This document shows, one piece after another, positions 45,701-53,518 of a DNA stretch of 64,000 bases. Numbering within the stretch: position 1 is the first letter of the stretch; every line of letters starts with the position of its first letter. Made by a program: the position numbers and the translations under genes. The notes below the pieces were generated by a model, which was not told where the DNA came from, did not search any database, and saw only the letters and a program-made list of their open reading frames with translations. The stretch covers positions 26,333-90,332 of the forward strand of contig CAUGYD010000010.1 of the NCBI GenBank assembly GCA_959603585.1, given 5' to 3'. Origin of the DNA: Scatosoma sp900555925 (GTDB lineage: Bacteria; Bacillota; Clostridia; Christensenellales; Borkfalkiaceae).

Positions 45701-46125
45701 GAAGAAAAATCGATGTCCTCGCCCTCCTTCAACACAATTTTCGGCAGTGTTTTCGGGAAGAGCTGAAGGAGCGCGTCGAGCTCCGCCGCTACCACGGGAC
45801 AGCCCTCCTGCAAGGCTTCGATGCCTTGCAGACGCTTAAAAAGAGAATCTTTGGAAAGCGCCTTCCGATACAATAAGACCTCGTCTTTCGCCGCCAGAAC
45901 CTCCGTCCTTTTGCCCGAAAGCGCCGCAATATTGTCCGCCGCTTTCTGCGCCGCCGTTCCGTCCGCCGCGATATATACCACGGGATAAGGAACAAGGGAT
46001 GCAATGAGATATTTCAGGGAATCGGAAACGCCGAAAACCGCCGTAGGCGCGCCGCGGCGGAGTTCTTCTCCCAAAAGGGGATATTCCCCTCCTATATTGT
46101 CAAAAGTAAAGAAATTTTCTTTCAT
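42715..46125 (-). CDS. mfd: Transcription-repair coupling factor Mfd
   Basis: The protein is 1136 residues, full length. In order: UvrB-like damage-recognition region (1-330), RNA-polymerase interaction domain near residues 470-540 (PEVGDYAVHETHGIGRVIG), and RecG-like translocase with Walker A CGDVGFGKTEVAFRA, DEEQ box LLVLDEEQRFGVEHK and the motif-V ENGIDLPNANTLIV region, then the C-terminal autoinhibitory domain. It removes stalled RNA polymerase and recruits UvrA. The gene is followed by the foldase-like gene. Confidence 0.98.
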   Translation of the reverse strand: MKENFFTFDNIGGEYPLLGEELRRGAPTAVFGVSDSLKYLIASLVPYPVVYIAADGTAAQKAADNIAALSGKRTEVLAAKDEVLLYRKALSKDSLFKRLQGIEALQEGCPVVAAELDALLQLFPKTLPKIVLKEGEDIDFSSLPFRLTQMGYVRGFEVETKGAFALRGDILDIYPVNAENPVRVDFFGDTVEKIKPYDIVTGERLAGTREISVLAATDVFVSDGDRDRIRKTLEKELKTFKTSDAYSRAKEIADEILSDPAGEKSSFILPLTENATDFFSVLPENAVLIFDECKTLWDKFNALYKEHEERFHRLEAGGEAFGFTLFQYAEKDSFLSSLSRFRRLALQTFTGKSFFFEPLKIFNLTATPVARYLNGFPALLTDIKNWLRGGYRVVLCCGDSSREAKMSEMLSDEYISTTKLPDDLSLLKGVCVLPEKVEKGFVLHECKLALIGSGDLYTKAPDTRRVRRKRGDMFSAPEVGDYAVHETHGIGRVIGTKKIETTDGTKEYIALEYKDGDVLYVPAEHMDILSKYVGDANPSLSKIGGADFERVKARVRASLKKLAFDLKKLYAERAESRGFRFPENEAFMREFEDAFSYELTPDQASSVEEIKADMCSDKVMDRLLCGDVGFGKTEVAFRAVYLCVLAGKQAALMCPSTILCNQHFNTACERFADFGVRIAALNRFNSPKDQAKILSGLKDGSIDFVIGTHRLLSNDVKFKDLGLLVLDEEQRFGVEHKEKIKNLRKDIDCLTMTATPIPRTLHMSLSGIRDISTIQTPPGERLPVQTYVVEETETLIRDACIRELSRGGQVFILYNKVESIFTFATKIKRILPEAELSVAHGRMDKTVLENSVYDFYSGKSDILITTTIIENGIDLPNANTLIVIDSDKLGISQLYQLKGRVGRGTRLAHAYFTFKPERVMTQNASERLKAIMEFTELGAGYKLAMRDLEIRGAGNVLGAEQHGHMDKVGYELYAKLLKEELTGETQTVAELDIRANAYISEKYIESSAGRLDTYKQIAEISSVADYKRVYSSLEEMYGPLPQAVINLLVIAVLKSYAAKFNVRKISVVKGVGALEFPSLEALGDKRIQAAMDKYRERVRLNMSEAPVVEFFGRREATDLMAEMTKFLKFALTFTTL

Positions 46126-46176
46126 CGCGCGTCTTAGAGCAGTTGAATTTATCCAAAACCATATTTAATCGAAAGA

Positions 46177-46258
46177 CCCCGCAATCGTTCGGATCAATAA
46201 CTGCATGTTTCTGAAAATCCCGCAATCATTCGGAATAATACCCGCATTTTTCTGAAAG
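46177..46258. repeat. Imperfect tandem repeat of about 41 bases
   Basis: CCCGCAATCGTTCGG-AATAACTGCATGTTTCTGAAAA is followed by a second, diverged copy (CCCGCAATCATTCGG and on) with a period of about 41 bases. It lies in the 257-base gap between pth and mfd, which otherwise holds nothing I recognise. Confidence 0.6.
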
Positions 46259-46382
46259 CCTCACAGCGGTTCAGGGGGTATTTATCGAGGACTGATTTTT
46301 CCTCAAACCTCGCTCGAACTTCCCATTTGTTCGGACAATAAACAATTCCGCCTTCTCGGACAGAGACCGTCTTTCATTAAAA

Positions 46383-46943
46383 TCAGTTATATTCGTTCAT
46401 TACCCGATCGATGGGATTTCCCTTGGCAAAATATGCCGCCGCTTCCCCCGCCTTACGGCAGGCGGCCGCGAACAGCTCGTAATCCTCTTTTCTTACTTCG
46501 GAAAGCACGTAATCGATAATGGGAATCTTCACTTCTTCGTCGCGGATTCCCACGCGGATACGGGGGAAATTCGTGAGTCCCGTCTCTCCGATGATACTGC
46601 GCATCCCGTTATGCGTCCCCGCACTGCCGCCCGCGCGGATGCGGATTTTTCCTTTCGGCAAATCGTAATCGTCGTAAATGACGAGAAGTTTTTCCTCCGG
46701 AACTTTATATTTCGCCATGAGCTGCTTCACCGCGCGTCCGGAGCTGTTCATATACGTCAAAGGGCGGGCGATAATCACCTTTTCCCCGCCGACGTAGGCT
46801 TCCGCGACCGAAGCTTCGCATTCCTTCTTTTTGAATTTCGCGCCCAAGAGCTCCGCAACGTCGCCCGCGCAGATAAAACCCATATTATGAAAGGTCTTTT
46901 CGTATTGTTTTTCGGGATTCCCCAATCCTACAATCAGATACAT
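46383..46943 (-). CDS. pth: Peptidyl-tRNA hydrolase
   Basis: The protein is 186 residues. YLIVGLGNPEKQYEKTFHNMGF with the catalytic His, KPLTYMNSSGRAV and the IYDDYDLPKGKIRIRAGGSAGTHNGMRSI loop are present. It cleaves peptides from tRNA released by stalled ribosomes. The order prs-pth-mfd is the same as in Bacillus subtilis. Confidence 0.97.
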   Translation of the reverse strand: MYLIVGLGNPEKQYEKTFHNMGFICAGDVAELLGAKFKKKECEASVAEAYVGGEKVIIARPLTYMNSSGRAVKQLMAKYKVPEEKLLVIYDDYDLPKGKIRIRAGGSAGTHNGMRSIIGETGLTNFPRIRVGIRDEEVKIPIIDYVLSEVRKEDYELFAAACRKAGEAAAYFAKGNPIDRVMNEYN

Positions 46944-47053
46944 AATCGTTTCCTGTTATTTCTCCATTCTTCGCGTCCGATCAAAAACTGTTCCGCGAAA
47001 GTTTTACCGCGGCATTTTGTCGGAGTTGTCGGCATGCCGCTCTTTTAACCGCC

Positions 47054-47087
47054 GAAACCGCCGCCGGTTCTCGCGGCGGCGGTTTTT
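47054..47087. terminator. G/C-rich hairpin between prs and pth
   Basis: An 11-base perfect stem (AACCGCCGCCG with its complement) and a 7-base loop lie just after the prs stop (minus strand). The T-run is better on the plus strand, so its direction is unclear. Confidence 0.55.
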
Positions 47088-47104
47088 CGTGCGTATGTCG
47101 ATTT

Positions 47105-48049
47105 TCAGTCGTACAGCTTGGACATGGGCTTATCGAGATACACGTTCTCGATTGCCGCGGCAAAGATGTCTGCCGTCGTAAGAATACTGAACTTATCCCG
47201 CATTTTTTCTTCGGGAAGGTGCACCGTATCCAGCATGACAAGTTTGGTAATGGCGGACTTTTCCAGCCTTTCCACCGCGGGACCGCTCAGCACCGCATGC
47301 GTGCAGGCGGCATAAATCTCCGTAGCGCCCGCGTCTTTGAGCGCCTGTGCGCCCTGGCAGATCGTACCCGCCGTATCGATCATATCGTCGATCATCAGAC
47401 ACTTTTTCCCTCTCACGTCGCCGATGATATTCATGACTTCCATGACGTTGGCCTTCGGGCGGCGTTTATCGATAATCGCAATGGGTACTCCGAATTTTTC
47501 GGCTACCTTTCTCGCGCGCTTGACGCTGCCCACGTCGGGAGAAACCACTACGTCGATATTCCCTTCCCTCGCAAAATGATTATAGAGCGTGGGGCCGCCG
47601 AGAAGATTGTCTACCGGAATATCGAAAAAGCCCTGAATCTGCTCCGCATGAAGATCCATCGTAAGCACTCTGTCCGCACCGGCCGCGGTGATAAGGTTCG
47701 CCACCAGCTTCGCGGTGATGGGGTCGCGCGAACGCGCTTTTCTGTCCTGGCGCGCATACCCGAAATAGGGAATTACCGCCGTAATACGCCCCGCGCTGGC
47801 GCGCTTTGCCGCGTCGATCATAATCAAAAGTTCCATCAGATTGTCGTTGACGGGCGAGGACGTGGACTGAATGATGAACAGGTCTCTGCCGCGAACGGTC
47901 TCTTCGATATGAACATTGATTTCACCGTCGGAAAATGTAGCTACTTCGATTCCGCCGAGCTCGGTATTGAGCTTTGCCGCAATCGCTTCTGCCAAAGGAC
48001 GGTTCGAGTTACCGGAGAACAACTTGATTTCATTGCCGTGAGTTATCAT
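47105..48049 (-). CDS. prs: Ribose-phosphate pyrophosphokinase
   Basis: The protein is 314 residues. KLFSGNSNRPLAEAIAAKLN, the flexible loop PYFGYARQDRKARSRDPITAK and the PRPP-binding CLMIDDMIDTAGTI motif are present. It makes PRPP from ribose 5-phosphate and ATP for nucleotide, His and Trp synthesis. Confidence 0.98.
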   Translation of the reverse strand: MITHGNEIKLFSGNSNRPLAEAIAAKLNTELGGIEVATFSDGEINVHIEETVRGRDLFIIQSTSSPVNDNLMELLIMIDAAKRASAGRITAVIPYFGYARQDRKARSRDPITAKLVANLITAAGADRVLTMDLHAEQIQGFFDIPVDNLLGGPTLYNHFAREGNIDVVVSPDVGSVKRARKVAEKFGVPIAIIDKRRPKANVMEVMNIIGDVRGKKCLMIDDMIDTAGTICQGAQALKDAGATEIYAACTHAVLSGPAVERLEKSAITKLVMLDTVHLPEEKMRDKFSILTTADIFAAAIENVYLDKPMSKLYD

Positions 48050-48206
48050 GAAGTACCTTCCTTTATTTTTTATCCGTCTGCCGAGCGCTTTGCCGCGTTC
48101 CGGAAGCCGAATCTTTTTATCCGTAGTGTGCCCCCTTAACTCCTGCGTTTTTATGACGCCTTACAATTTTATTACAGTTATATAATAACCTCTTTGGGAA
48201 ATTTAG

Positions 48207-48728
48207 TCAACCGTTTCCGCCGCTTTCCCCCAAATTATTTTCGGGAATATTTTTTCTCCGCTCCTTCTCCTCTTTCGCCCGCTTTCGCATGGAAGAAAAA
48301 AATTCCGTCAAGATCGCCGAACATTCCGCCTCCGCGACTCCGCCTTTCACCTCCGTCTTATGATTGAGCAGATTTGCCTCCGCGAGTTCCTTCGTCAAAG
48401 AGCGCCCCTTCTGTTCGTAAGCCCCGAAATACAGCTTGTCCACGCGCGCGTTGAGCGCCGCGCCCATACACATGGGACAGGGCTCCAAAGTGACGTACAA
48501 TTCGCACCCTTCCGGCAGGCGCCAGCTGGAAAACTTGCGGCACGCCTTATCGATCGCCATCATTTCCGCATGCGCGGAGGCGAGCTGCGTCTTTGCGCGG
48601 CGGTTATAGCCGCGCGACACCACTTTATCTTCGTACACGACGACCGCTCCGATAGGAACCTCGCCTTCTTTTAATCCTTTTTTCGCGCAGCGGAGCGCCG
48701 CGCGCATGAATTTTTCTTCCCGAGTCAT
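48207..48728 (-). CDS. tadA: tRNA-specific adenosine deaminase TadA
   Basis: The protein is 173 residues. Zinc/catalytic motifs are HAEMMAID (HAE) and TLEPCPMCMGA (PCxxC). The C-terminal region with LNHKTEVKGGVAEAECS agrees with TadA rather than guanine or cytosine deaminases. It converts A34 to inosine in tRNA-Arg(ACG). It has a lysine-rich tail of about 25 residues. The ATG lies 5 bases before the M14 gene's stop region. Confidence 0.93.
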   Translation of the reverse strand: MTREEKFMRAALRCAKKGLKEGEVPIGAVVVYEDKVVSRGYNRRAKTQLASAHAEMMAIDKACRKFSSWRLPEGCELYVTLEPCPMCMGAALNARVDKLYFGAYEQKGRSLTKELAEANLLNHKTEVKGGVAEAECSAILTEFFSSMRKRAKEEKERRKNIPENNLGESGGNG

Positions 48729-48732
48729 TTCG

Positions 48733-49557
48733 TCATTCCTTTTTCCCGCACGCTTCCGTCAGAGCGCGGAGCGCTTCTATATTGTGCTTCCATATATTTT
48801 TGAACGATTCCCCTCCGAGCGGGTGGGAAAAAACGTCCGAACCCGCCTCCACCGTAAATGCGGGAATACCGAGTTTTTTGATGCACCAATCTTTATACCC
48901 GCCGGCACTTCCCGCCGCATGCGCCAGCGGATACCCCGTGGCTTTTGAAAGCGCCATCGCCATGCGCTTATCCCGCACGCACGACGAGAGCGGCTGGCCG
49001 TAATACCAATAAATTTCCTCGCCCTTCGTATGATAACTCACCGTGAAATCGGGACGGATTTTCTCGGTAAACATTTTCAAAGCACGGGTTTCCGGCTCCG
49101 AAAAAGGAAAGGGACCGATATAATTTTCACCTGCGGGGGAAAAGACGTTGCGCTTTCCTTCGCCCCAATCCGCGTCGAAATTGACGTTGAGATCCACTCC
49201 CGCGGCATTCGCCTTCCAAAGCGAAAAATCCGTTCCGCCGTTGATCCCGGAGAGAAACGCCGCGCGCATCTCATCCCGCACGGACCCGATTCCCCTTTGA
49301 CTGAGGAGCGCTCCGTCGGGATTCATCAGGGGAATCAGCCACACGCTTCCGCGTTTAAGCCCGAAACGAAAATGCTCGAAAGCGAGGCGGGCCGTAATCC
49401 ATTCCCGCCCGTGAATCGCATACTGCGCGATTCCCGTCGGTCGGCCTTCGCCGAGCAGCACGGCATAGATCGGCCGTCCCGAAATACTCTTGCCGATCGT
49501 GCATTTTTCTCCGTCGGCGGCCTTATAAAATTTTTTCGTCTCTTTGAAAATATCCAC
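48733..49557 (-). CDS. M14-family zinc carboxypeptidase
   Basis: The protein is 274 residues. The HXXE zinc pair is visible in AQYAIHGREWITARLAFEHF, the third ligand is His in VSYHTKGEEIYWYYG, and the general acid is Glu in GIPAFTVEAGSD. No signal peptide is seen. Short M14 enzymes of this kind cleave peptidoglycan-derived gamma-D-Glu-mDAP bonds (MpaA or YqgT type) in the cytoplasm, a recycling role. The specificity is inferred from family. Confidence 0.85.
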   Translation of the reverse strand: MDIFKETKKFYKAADGEKCTIGKSISGRPIYAVLLGEGRPTGIAQYAIHGREWITARLAFEHFRFGLKRGSVWLIPLMNPDGALLSQRGIGSVRDEMRAAFLSGINGGTDFSLWKANAAGVDLNVNFDADWGEGKRNVFSPAGENYIGPFPFSEPETRALKMFTEKIRPDFTVSYHTKGEEIYWYYGQPLSSCVRDKRMAMALSKATGYPLAHAAGSAGGYKDWCIKKLGIPAFTVEAGSDVFSHPLGGESFKNIWKHNIEALRALTEACGKKE

Positions 49558-49605
49558 ATAATACTATATGTGAATCCGCCTTTCTTCGTTCAAAAAACGC
49601 GAAAA

Positions 49606-50043
49606 TTATTTATGATAAGCCGAACCGCTGTTGATCATGAAAGCCCGATATACCTGCTCCGCAAGAATTACCCGCATGAGCTGATGGGGAAAAGTCATAT
49701 CGGAAAAGGACAGTTTCCAATCGGCCGCAGACTTCACCCGTTCCGAGAGCCCGCAGGAAGAACCGATGACGAAAGTAATTTCCCTGCCCTCGTCGCCGAG
49801 CCTTTTCAGGCGCGACGCCAAGCCTTCGCTGGAAATCTTTTCCCCTTCCACGGCCAAAGCCACGACGTATCCGCGCACGGCGCGCAGAATCTCGTCAGCT
49901 TCCGCTTCGGGATTCACCCCTTCGGGAAGCTCCCTGATCTCTGTTTTTGCGAATCGAGAAAGACGCTTGATATATTCCGCGACGGCATCGCGGTAAAACG
50001 CCTCTTTGATTTTTCCCACGACGACAAAATAAATTTTCTGCAT
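49606..50043 (-). CDS. rlmH: 23S rRNA (pseudouridine1915-N3)-methyltransferase RlmH
   Basis: The protein is 145 residues. The SPOUT knot region is clear: VVALAVEGEKISSEGLASRLKRL, ITFVIGSSCGLSERVK, and the terminal LMRVILAEQVYRAFMINSGSAYHK. It methylates the pseudouridine at 1915 in helix 69. The protein is slightly shorter than in Bacillus (159). Confidence 0.95.
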   Translation of the reverse strand: MQKIYFVVVGKIKEAFYRDAVAEYIKRLSRFAKTEIRELPEGVNPEAEADEILRAVRGYVVALAVEGEKISSEGLASRLKRLGDEGREITFVIGSSCGLSERVKSAADWKLSFSDMTFPHQLMRVILAEQVYRAFMINSGSAYHK

Positions 50044-50163
50044 TCTCTTTCGCGGCCTCCCGCCGCGCTTAAAAAAAATTTTTCCAAAGCTCCCGATGTC
50101 TGTACTCCGTACGGACGAAAAATTTTCTGTGCGCCCTAAAAAAGCGCAAAACTCTTATCCGAA

Positions 50164-51105
50164 TCAGTTCCCGAAGCCCGTTGCCAGTACGCTCAACCAC
50201 ATCACGGCGCAGACGAGTATACCCAAAGCCGCATAGAGAAAAAATCCTTTTTTGTCGGAGGTCCTGCCGGACGGTTCCGGATTTTCGGAGCGTTTCGGCC
50301 CGTCAAAGAAGATCAGCCATACGAGACTGCCGACCAAACAGAGCGCAGACACAATCATCAACGGAACGGCCACGGCGGAAGGATAACTTTCGATGCCGAA
50401 TTTCGTCAGAACGACGATGACGGCGTTATTGAGAAAATGGGAAAGCACCGTGGGAAGAATACTGCCCGAACGCAATGCCACGAGAGCGAACGCCGCTCCG
50501 CATAAAAATTGATAGATCGTCTGTGCGGGGTTTTCGTGATAAAGGGAAAACAAAGCGCCGCAGATAAGCACCGCTCCCACCGCGCCAAAACTTTTCAAAC
50601 CTCTCAAAACGATGCCGCGGAAAATCGTTTCCTCGAAAACCGCGGGAAGAAGCCCGACGACCAAAAGCACGCCGATTACGCCCGCTCCGTCCAAAGAAGG
50701 AAGAGTTATCTCGCTGTTTTCATAGCCGAAACGGCCGAGAAAATCGAGAAAGAGCCCGTTGACGAAAGAGAGAGAAAACAGCCCGACCTGCAAAAGAATC
50801 GCGAGCAAAAAATATTTTGCTCTGCATTTGCCCGCGACCGTTCCGACGGGAGTTTTCGTCATGCGGAAAAACAGGAAAGCCACGAGTGCGAAAGAGAGCT
50901 GCGGCAACAAAAAGTTACAATAAAGATACCACTCTTCCGACATGTATTTCCCTTCCGCGTCGGTCAGCCCGATCAGCTGAACGACAAGGAGAAAAACAAA
51001 GGATATGACTACGGGCAGAACGGCGGCGGCACTGTATGTCAAGCCCGACTGCCTTTCGGCCGTAAGATCTTTGAATAATGAATTTTTTCCGTTTTGCGAT
51101 TCCAT
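50164..51105 (-). CDS. CPBP-family intramembrane glutamic endopeptidase
   Basis: The protein is 313 residues with about eight hydrophobic segments. The CPBP motifs are EETIFRGIVLRGL (motif 1, EExxxR), FSLYHENPAQTIYQFL (motif 2, with His) and SHFLNNA (motif 3). It is a Rce1/Abi-like membrane protease. Roles in Firmicutes include bacteriocin self-immunity and protein processing; no bacteriocin gene is close. The C-terminal hydrophobic segment is preceded by a short polar loop. Confidence 0.88.
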   Translation of the reverse strand: MESQNGKNSLFKDLTAERQSGLTYSAAAVLPVVISFVFLLVVQLIGLTDAEGKYMSEEWYLYCNFLLPQLSFALVAFLFFRMTKTPVGTVAGKCRAKYFLLAILLQVGLFSLSFVNGLFLDFLGRFGYENSEITLPSLDGAGVIGVLLVVGLLPAVFEETIFRGIVLRGLKSFGAVGAVLICGALFSLYHENPAQTIYQFLCGAAFALVALRSGSILPTVLSHFLNNAVIVVLTKFGIESYPSAVAVPLMIVSALCLVGSLVWLIFFDGPKRSENPEPSGRTSDKKGFFLYAALGILVCAVMWLSVLATGFGN

Positions 51106-51141
51106 GGTATTATTATAACAGATTTTTTGCGGAAGGCAAAC

Positions 51142-51185
51142 AAAAAACAGCGGAAATAGAAATTTTCTCTTCCCGCTGTTTTTTT
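51142..51185 (-). terminator. Terminator of the spoIIA operon
   Basis: A stem with outer AACAGCGG/CCGCTGTT and an A/T-rich loop overlaps the sigF stop codon on the minus strand and is followed by a T-run. Confidence 0.8.
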
Positions 51186-51909
51186 ATCCGATGAGTTTCT
51201 GCCGAAATTCTTTAATGATGCGGCTCTCTATCCGCGATACCTGCACCTGACTGACTCCTATCTTTTCCGCCACTTCGCTCTGCGTCATGTCCCTGAAATA
51301 TCTGAGAACAATAATTTTTCGGTCGCGTTCGGGCAGGGACTCTATGGCCGTGCGCAAAAGAAGTTTATCGATGAGTTCCTCCTGATTGTCCTCCGCCGGA
51401 AGCGTATCGATCAGTTCCCTTTCGTTTCCGTCCTTATATTCCGAACCGCCGTATATGGAAACGGGCATTTTGGAAGAGCCCATGACGAATACCGTTTCGC
51501 TTTCGTCCAAACCGAATTTTTCGGCTATTTCTTTAATCGCGGGCTGGCGACCGTGCACCGACGTATATTCCGAAACGAACGTATTCATTTCTTTCGCCGT
51601 CTGCTTCATGGCGCGCGAAACCTTCACCGAACCGTCGTCCCGCATAAACCGCTTGATTTCTCCCGCAATCATGGGGACCGCATATGTGGAAAAACGGACG
51701 CCGAAACTCTCGTCAAAACCCGCTATCGCTTTGAGAAAACCCATGCAGGCAAGCTGAAACAAGTCGTCGTACTCCACTCCTTTCCCCAAATAGCGCTTGA
51801 CAATACATTTAATGAGCGAAACGTTTCCGTCTACCAGCGCTTGCTTCGCTTCTTGGTCCCCGCTTTTCGCGCGGCGGATATATTCGATTGTGTCCTTTTC
51901 ATCAAGCAT
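51184..51909 (-). CDS. sigF: Sporulation sigma factor SigF
   Basis: The protein is 241 residues. Region 2 shows YDDLFQLACMGFLKAIAGFDESFGVRFSTYAVPMIAGEIKRFMRD, region 3 is PAIKEIAEKFGLDE and region 4 ends SQVQVSRIESRIIKEFRQKLIG with HTH VAEKIGVSQVQVSRI. The gene is preceded by SpoIIAB and SpoIIAA, so it is SigF rather than SigG. It directs forespore transcription. It overlaps spoIIAB by 8 bases. Confidence 0.96.
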   Translation of the reverse strand: MLDEKDTIEYIRRAKSGDQEAKQALVDGNVSLIKCIVKRYLGKGVEYDDLFQLACMGFLKAIAGFDESFGVRFSTYAVPMIAGEIKRFMRDDGSVKVSRAMKQTAKEMNTFVSEYTSVHGRQPAIKEIAEKFGLDESETVFVMGSSKMPVSIYGGSEYKDGNERELIDTLPAEDNQEELIDKLLLRTAIESLPERDRKIIVLRYFRDMTQSEVAEKIGVSQVQVSRIESRIIKEFRQKLIG

Positions 51910-52378
51910 CTGCCGCGTCCTTTACGCCGATTTTTTTACTCATTCTCACCTTCGTGCCCTTGCCTTTCTCGCTCGTTACGGAAAACTCCGTCATGAATGT
52001 CTGCATGATGGTGAACCCCATACCGGAACGCTCATCGTCCGACAACGTGGTATAAAACGGTTGGACGGCGCGTTCGACATCGTCTATCCCGCATCCGTAG
52101 TCGGTGATCCCGATATGTAAAATGCCGCCGTCCTCCCCTTCGGGAGTCGTTTCTATCTCACACTCAATGAGAATTTTATTTGCGGCCGACCTATCGCTTC
52201 CCTTTTTTCTGTAAGCGTGTACGATACAATTCGTTACCGCTTCGCTCACCGCCGTCTTTATGTCCGAAAGTTCCGCTAAGGATGGATTTAAGGGCAGCGC
52301 AAACGCAGCTACCGTACTGCGTGCAAAGCTCTCGTTTTTCCCTATCGCCGCGATTTCTAATTTCATATAATTTTCCAT
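51902..52378 (-). CDS. spoIIAB: Anti-sigma-F factor/kinase SpoIIAB
   Basis: The protein is 158 residues with the GHKL-kinase motifs: N box EAVTNCIVHAYRK, G1 box DYGCGIDDVERAVQPFY and G2 region DERSGMGFTIMQTFM. It binds SigF and phosphorylates SpoIIAA. A short loop (NKILIECEIETTPEGEDGG) is longer than in Bacillus. Gene order and overlap with sigF support the call. Confidence 0.95.
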   Translation of the reverse strand: MENYMKLEIAAIGKNESFARSTVAAFALPLNPSLAELSDIKTAVSEAVTNCIVHAYRKKGSDRSAANKILIECEIETTPEGEDGGILHIGITDYGCGIDDVERAVQPFYTTLSDDERSGMGFTIMQTFMTEFSVTSEKGKGTKVRMSKKIGVKDAADA

Positions 52379-52418
52379 TCTGTTTCTCCTCGTCTTTGTT
52401 TCCGTTCCCTCACAAAGT

Positions 52419-52727
52419 TCAAATCTTGGGAATCAACGTGTATACACCGCTTAAAGAAAGAATTTTATCCGCGGTCAGGTTCGGACGGGTTATGTACATC
52501 GAAATTCCGTACCGTCTCAGCTTCTTATATCTCCCGATCAGAAAACCGATCCCCGTCGAATCCATAAAACTTACGTCCTTCAAATCGAATACCGCTCGCT
52601 CCGCCTGCGTGTGGCAGTCGATAATTTCATCCGCTCGGCGCCTTGCGTCTGCGGCCGAATGTTCGTCGATTTCACCGTTCATGACGATATATAAAATCCC
52701 CTCCTCCAAATGAGCCGCGAGATCCAT
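52419..52727 (-). CDS. spoIIAA: Anti-anti-sigma factor SpoIIAA
   Basis: The protein is 102 residues from the ATG at 52727, which has GGGAGG 7 bases upstream; the longer frame is not needed. The STAS domain carries the phosphorylated Ser in FMDSTGIGFLIGRYKKL. It is the first gene of the spoIIA operon. I did not identify a sigma-H promoter in the A/T-rich region before it. Confidence 0.95.
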   Translation of the reverse strand: MDLAAHLEEGILYIVMNGEIDEHSAADARRRADEIIDCHTQAERAVFDLKDVSFMDSTGIGFLIGRYKKLRRYGISMYITRPNLTADKILSLSGVYTLIPKI

Positions 52728-52863
52728 AGTTTTTCCTCCCGTTTTTATGTGTCTACATTTTACACGATACCGCAAGGCGGATTTTGCTTTTTTTGGAAAA
52801 ACTCCGACGAATTTTGCCGAAAAAATTTTTTTCGCTTTTTATCAAAAATCTTCAAAAAAATAC

Positions 52864-52892
52864 TTGACTTTTTCCGTAAAATAGTTTATCAT
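52864..52892 (+). promoter_or_regulatory. Promoter of the tRNA cluster
   Basis: TTGACT (52864-52869), a 17-base spacer and TATCAT (52887-52892) lie 50 bases before the first tRNA and are divergent from spoIIAA. Confidence 0.8.
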
Positions 52893-52942
52893 ATACAAGC
52901 ACTTATGTGATGACCATCGTCACTTCTAACGTCGCGTGGTGT

Positions 52943-53018
52943 GGGCCTTTAGCTCAGTGGTCAGAGCTGTCGGCTCATAACCGATTGGTCCGCGGTTCGA
53001 ATCCGTGAAGGCCCACCA
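52943..53018 (+). tRNA. tRNA with CAU anticodon (Met elongator or Ile2)
   Basis: The 76-base gene starts GGGCCTTTAGCTCAGTGGTC, has anticodon loop CTCATAA and ends AAGGCCC-A-CCA. The G1-C72 pair rules out initiator tRNA. CAU could read Met, or Ile AUA if C34 becomes lysidine; the GGxCCTTTAGCTCAGTGG beginning resembles tRNA-Ile2. Sequence alone does not settle this. Confidence 0.92.
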
Positions 53019-53041
53019 AAATTTTTCATATCCTGTTGCAC

Positions 53042-53119
53042 GGCCCAATAGCTCAGTTTGGTTAGAGCGCCAGCCTGTCACGCTGGAGGTCACGAGTTCG
53101 AGCCTCGTTTGGGTCGCCA
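53042..53119 (+). tRNA. tRNA-Asp (GTC)
   Basis: It starts GGCCCAATAGCTCAGTTTGG, has stem CCAGC/GCTGG around loop CTGTCAC (anticodon GTC), discriminator G and encoded CCA. Confidence 0.97.
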
Positions 53120-53158
53120 TTTTTTTACCCGTTTTTTGGCTTTTCCAAAAACGGATTT

Positions 53159-53234
53159 GCCTCGATAGCTCAGTTGGTAGAGCAAGGGACTGAAAATCCC
53201 TCTGTCGGCGGTTCGATTCCACCTTGAGGCACCA
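53159..53234 (+). tRNA. tRNA-Phe (GAA)
   Basis: It starts GCCTCGATAGCTCAGTTGG, has stem AGGGA/TCCCT around loop CTGAAAA (anticodon GAA), T arm CGGTTCGATTCC-like and encoded CCA. Confidence 0.97.
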
Positions 53235-53237
53235 TAC

Positions 53238-53322
53238 GGACAGATTCCAGAGCGGCCAAATGGATCAGACTGTAAATCTGACGTCTCAGACTTCGGTGGT
53301 TCGAATCCACCTCTGTCCACCA
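53238..53322 (+). tRNA. tRNA-Tyr (GTA)
   Basis: A class-II tRNA of 85 bases with a long variable arm (GACGTCTCAGACTTCGGT region). The anticodon loop CTGTAAA gives GTA. It starts GGACAGATT and ends with encoded CCA. Confidence 0.97.
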
Positions 53323-53354
53323 AAAAAAAGACACCCGTGAGGTGTCTTTTTTTG
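53323..53354 (+). terminator. Terminator of the tRNA cluster
   Basis: AAAAGACACC pairs with GGTGTCTTTT around a CGTGA loop, with T7 after it, directly downstream of tRNA-Tyr. Confidence 0.92.
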
Positions 53355-53483
53355 GTTGTGCAGGCGGTAAGAAAAATGCCGTATTTACGGCGGTTTGTTC
53401 GAGGAACGAAAACAGAAAACCTTTTAACTCTATAACTTTTCCAAATGTTTTTTCAAAAGCGAAATTTTATCCTTATTTTTTGC

Positions 53484-53512
53484 TTGCCTTTTTATTCAAA
53501 ACCTGTTATAAT
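53484..53512 (+). promoter_or_regulatory. Promoter of the pnuC leader
   Basis: TTGCCT (53484-53489), a 17-base spacer and TATAAT (53507-53512) precede the structured leader at about 53519. Confidence 0.75.
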
Positions 53513-53518
53513 CAATAA

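Noticed and set aside
49030..50139. 369-codon plus-strand open frame
   Set aside because: Spans the antisense of the M14 gene and rlmH across two genes; composition is unlike the real genes.
52926..53323. Minus-strand ORFs reading across the tRNA cluster
   Set aside because: They are translations of tRNA genes (repeated GGFEPP-like T-arm words), not proteins.
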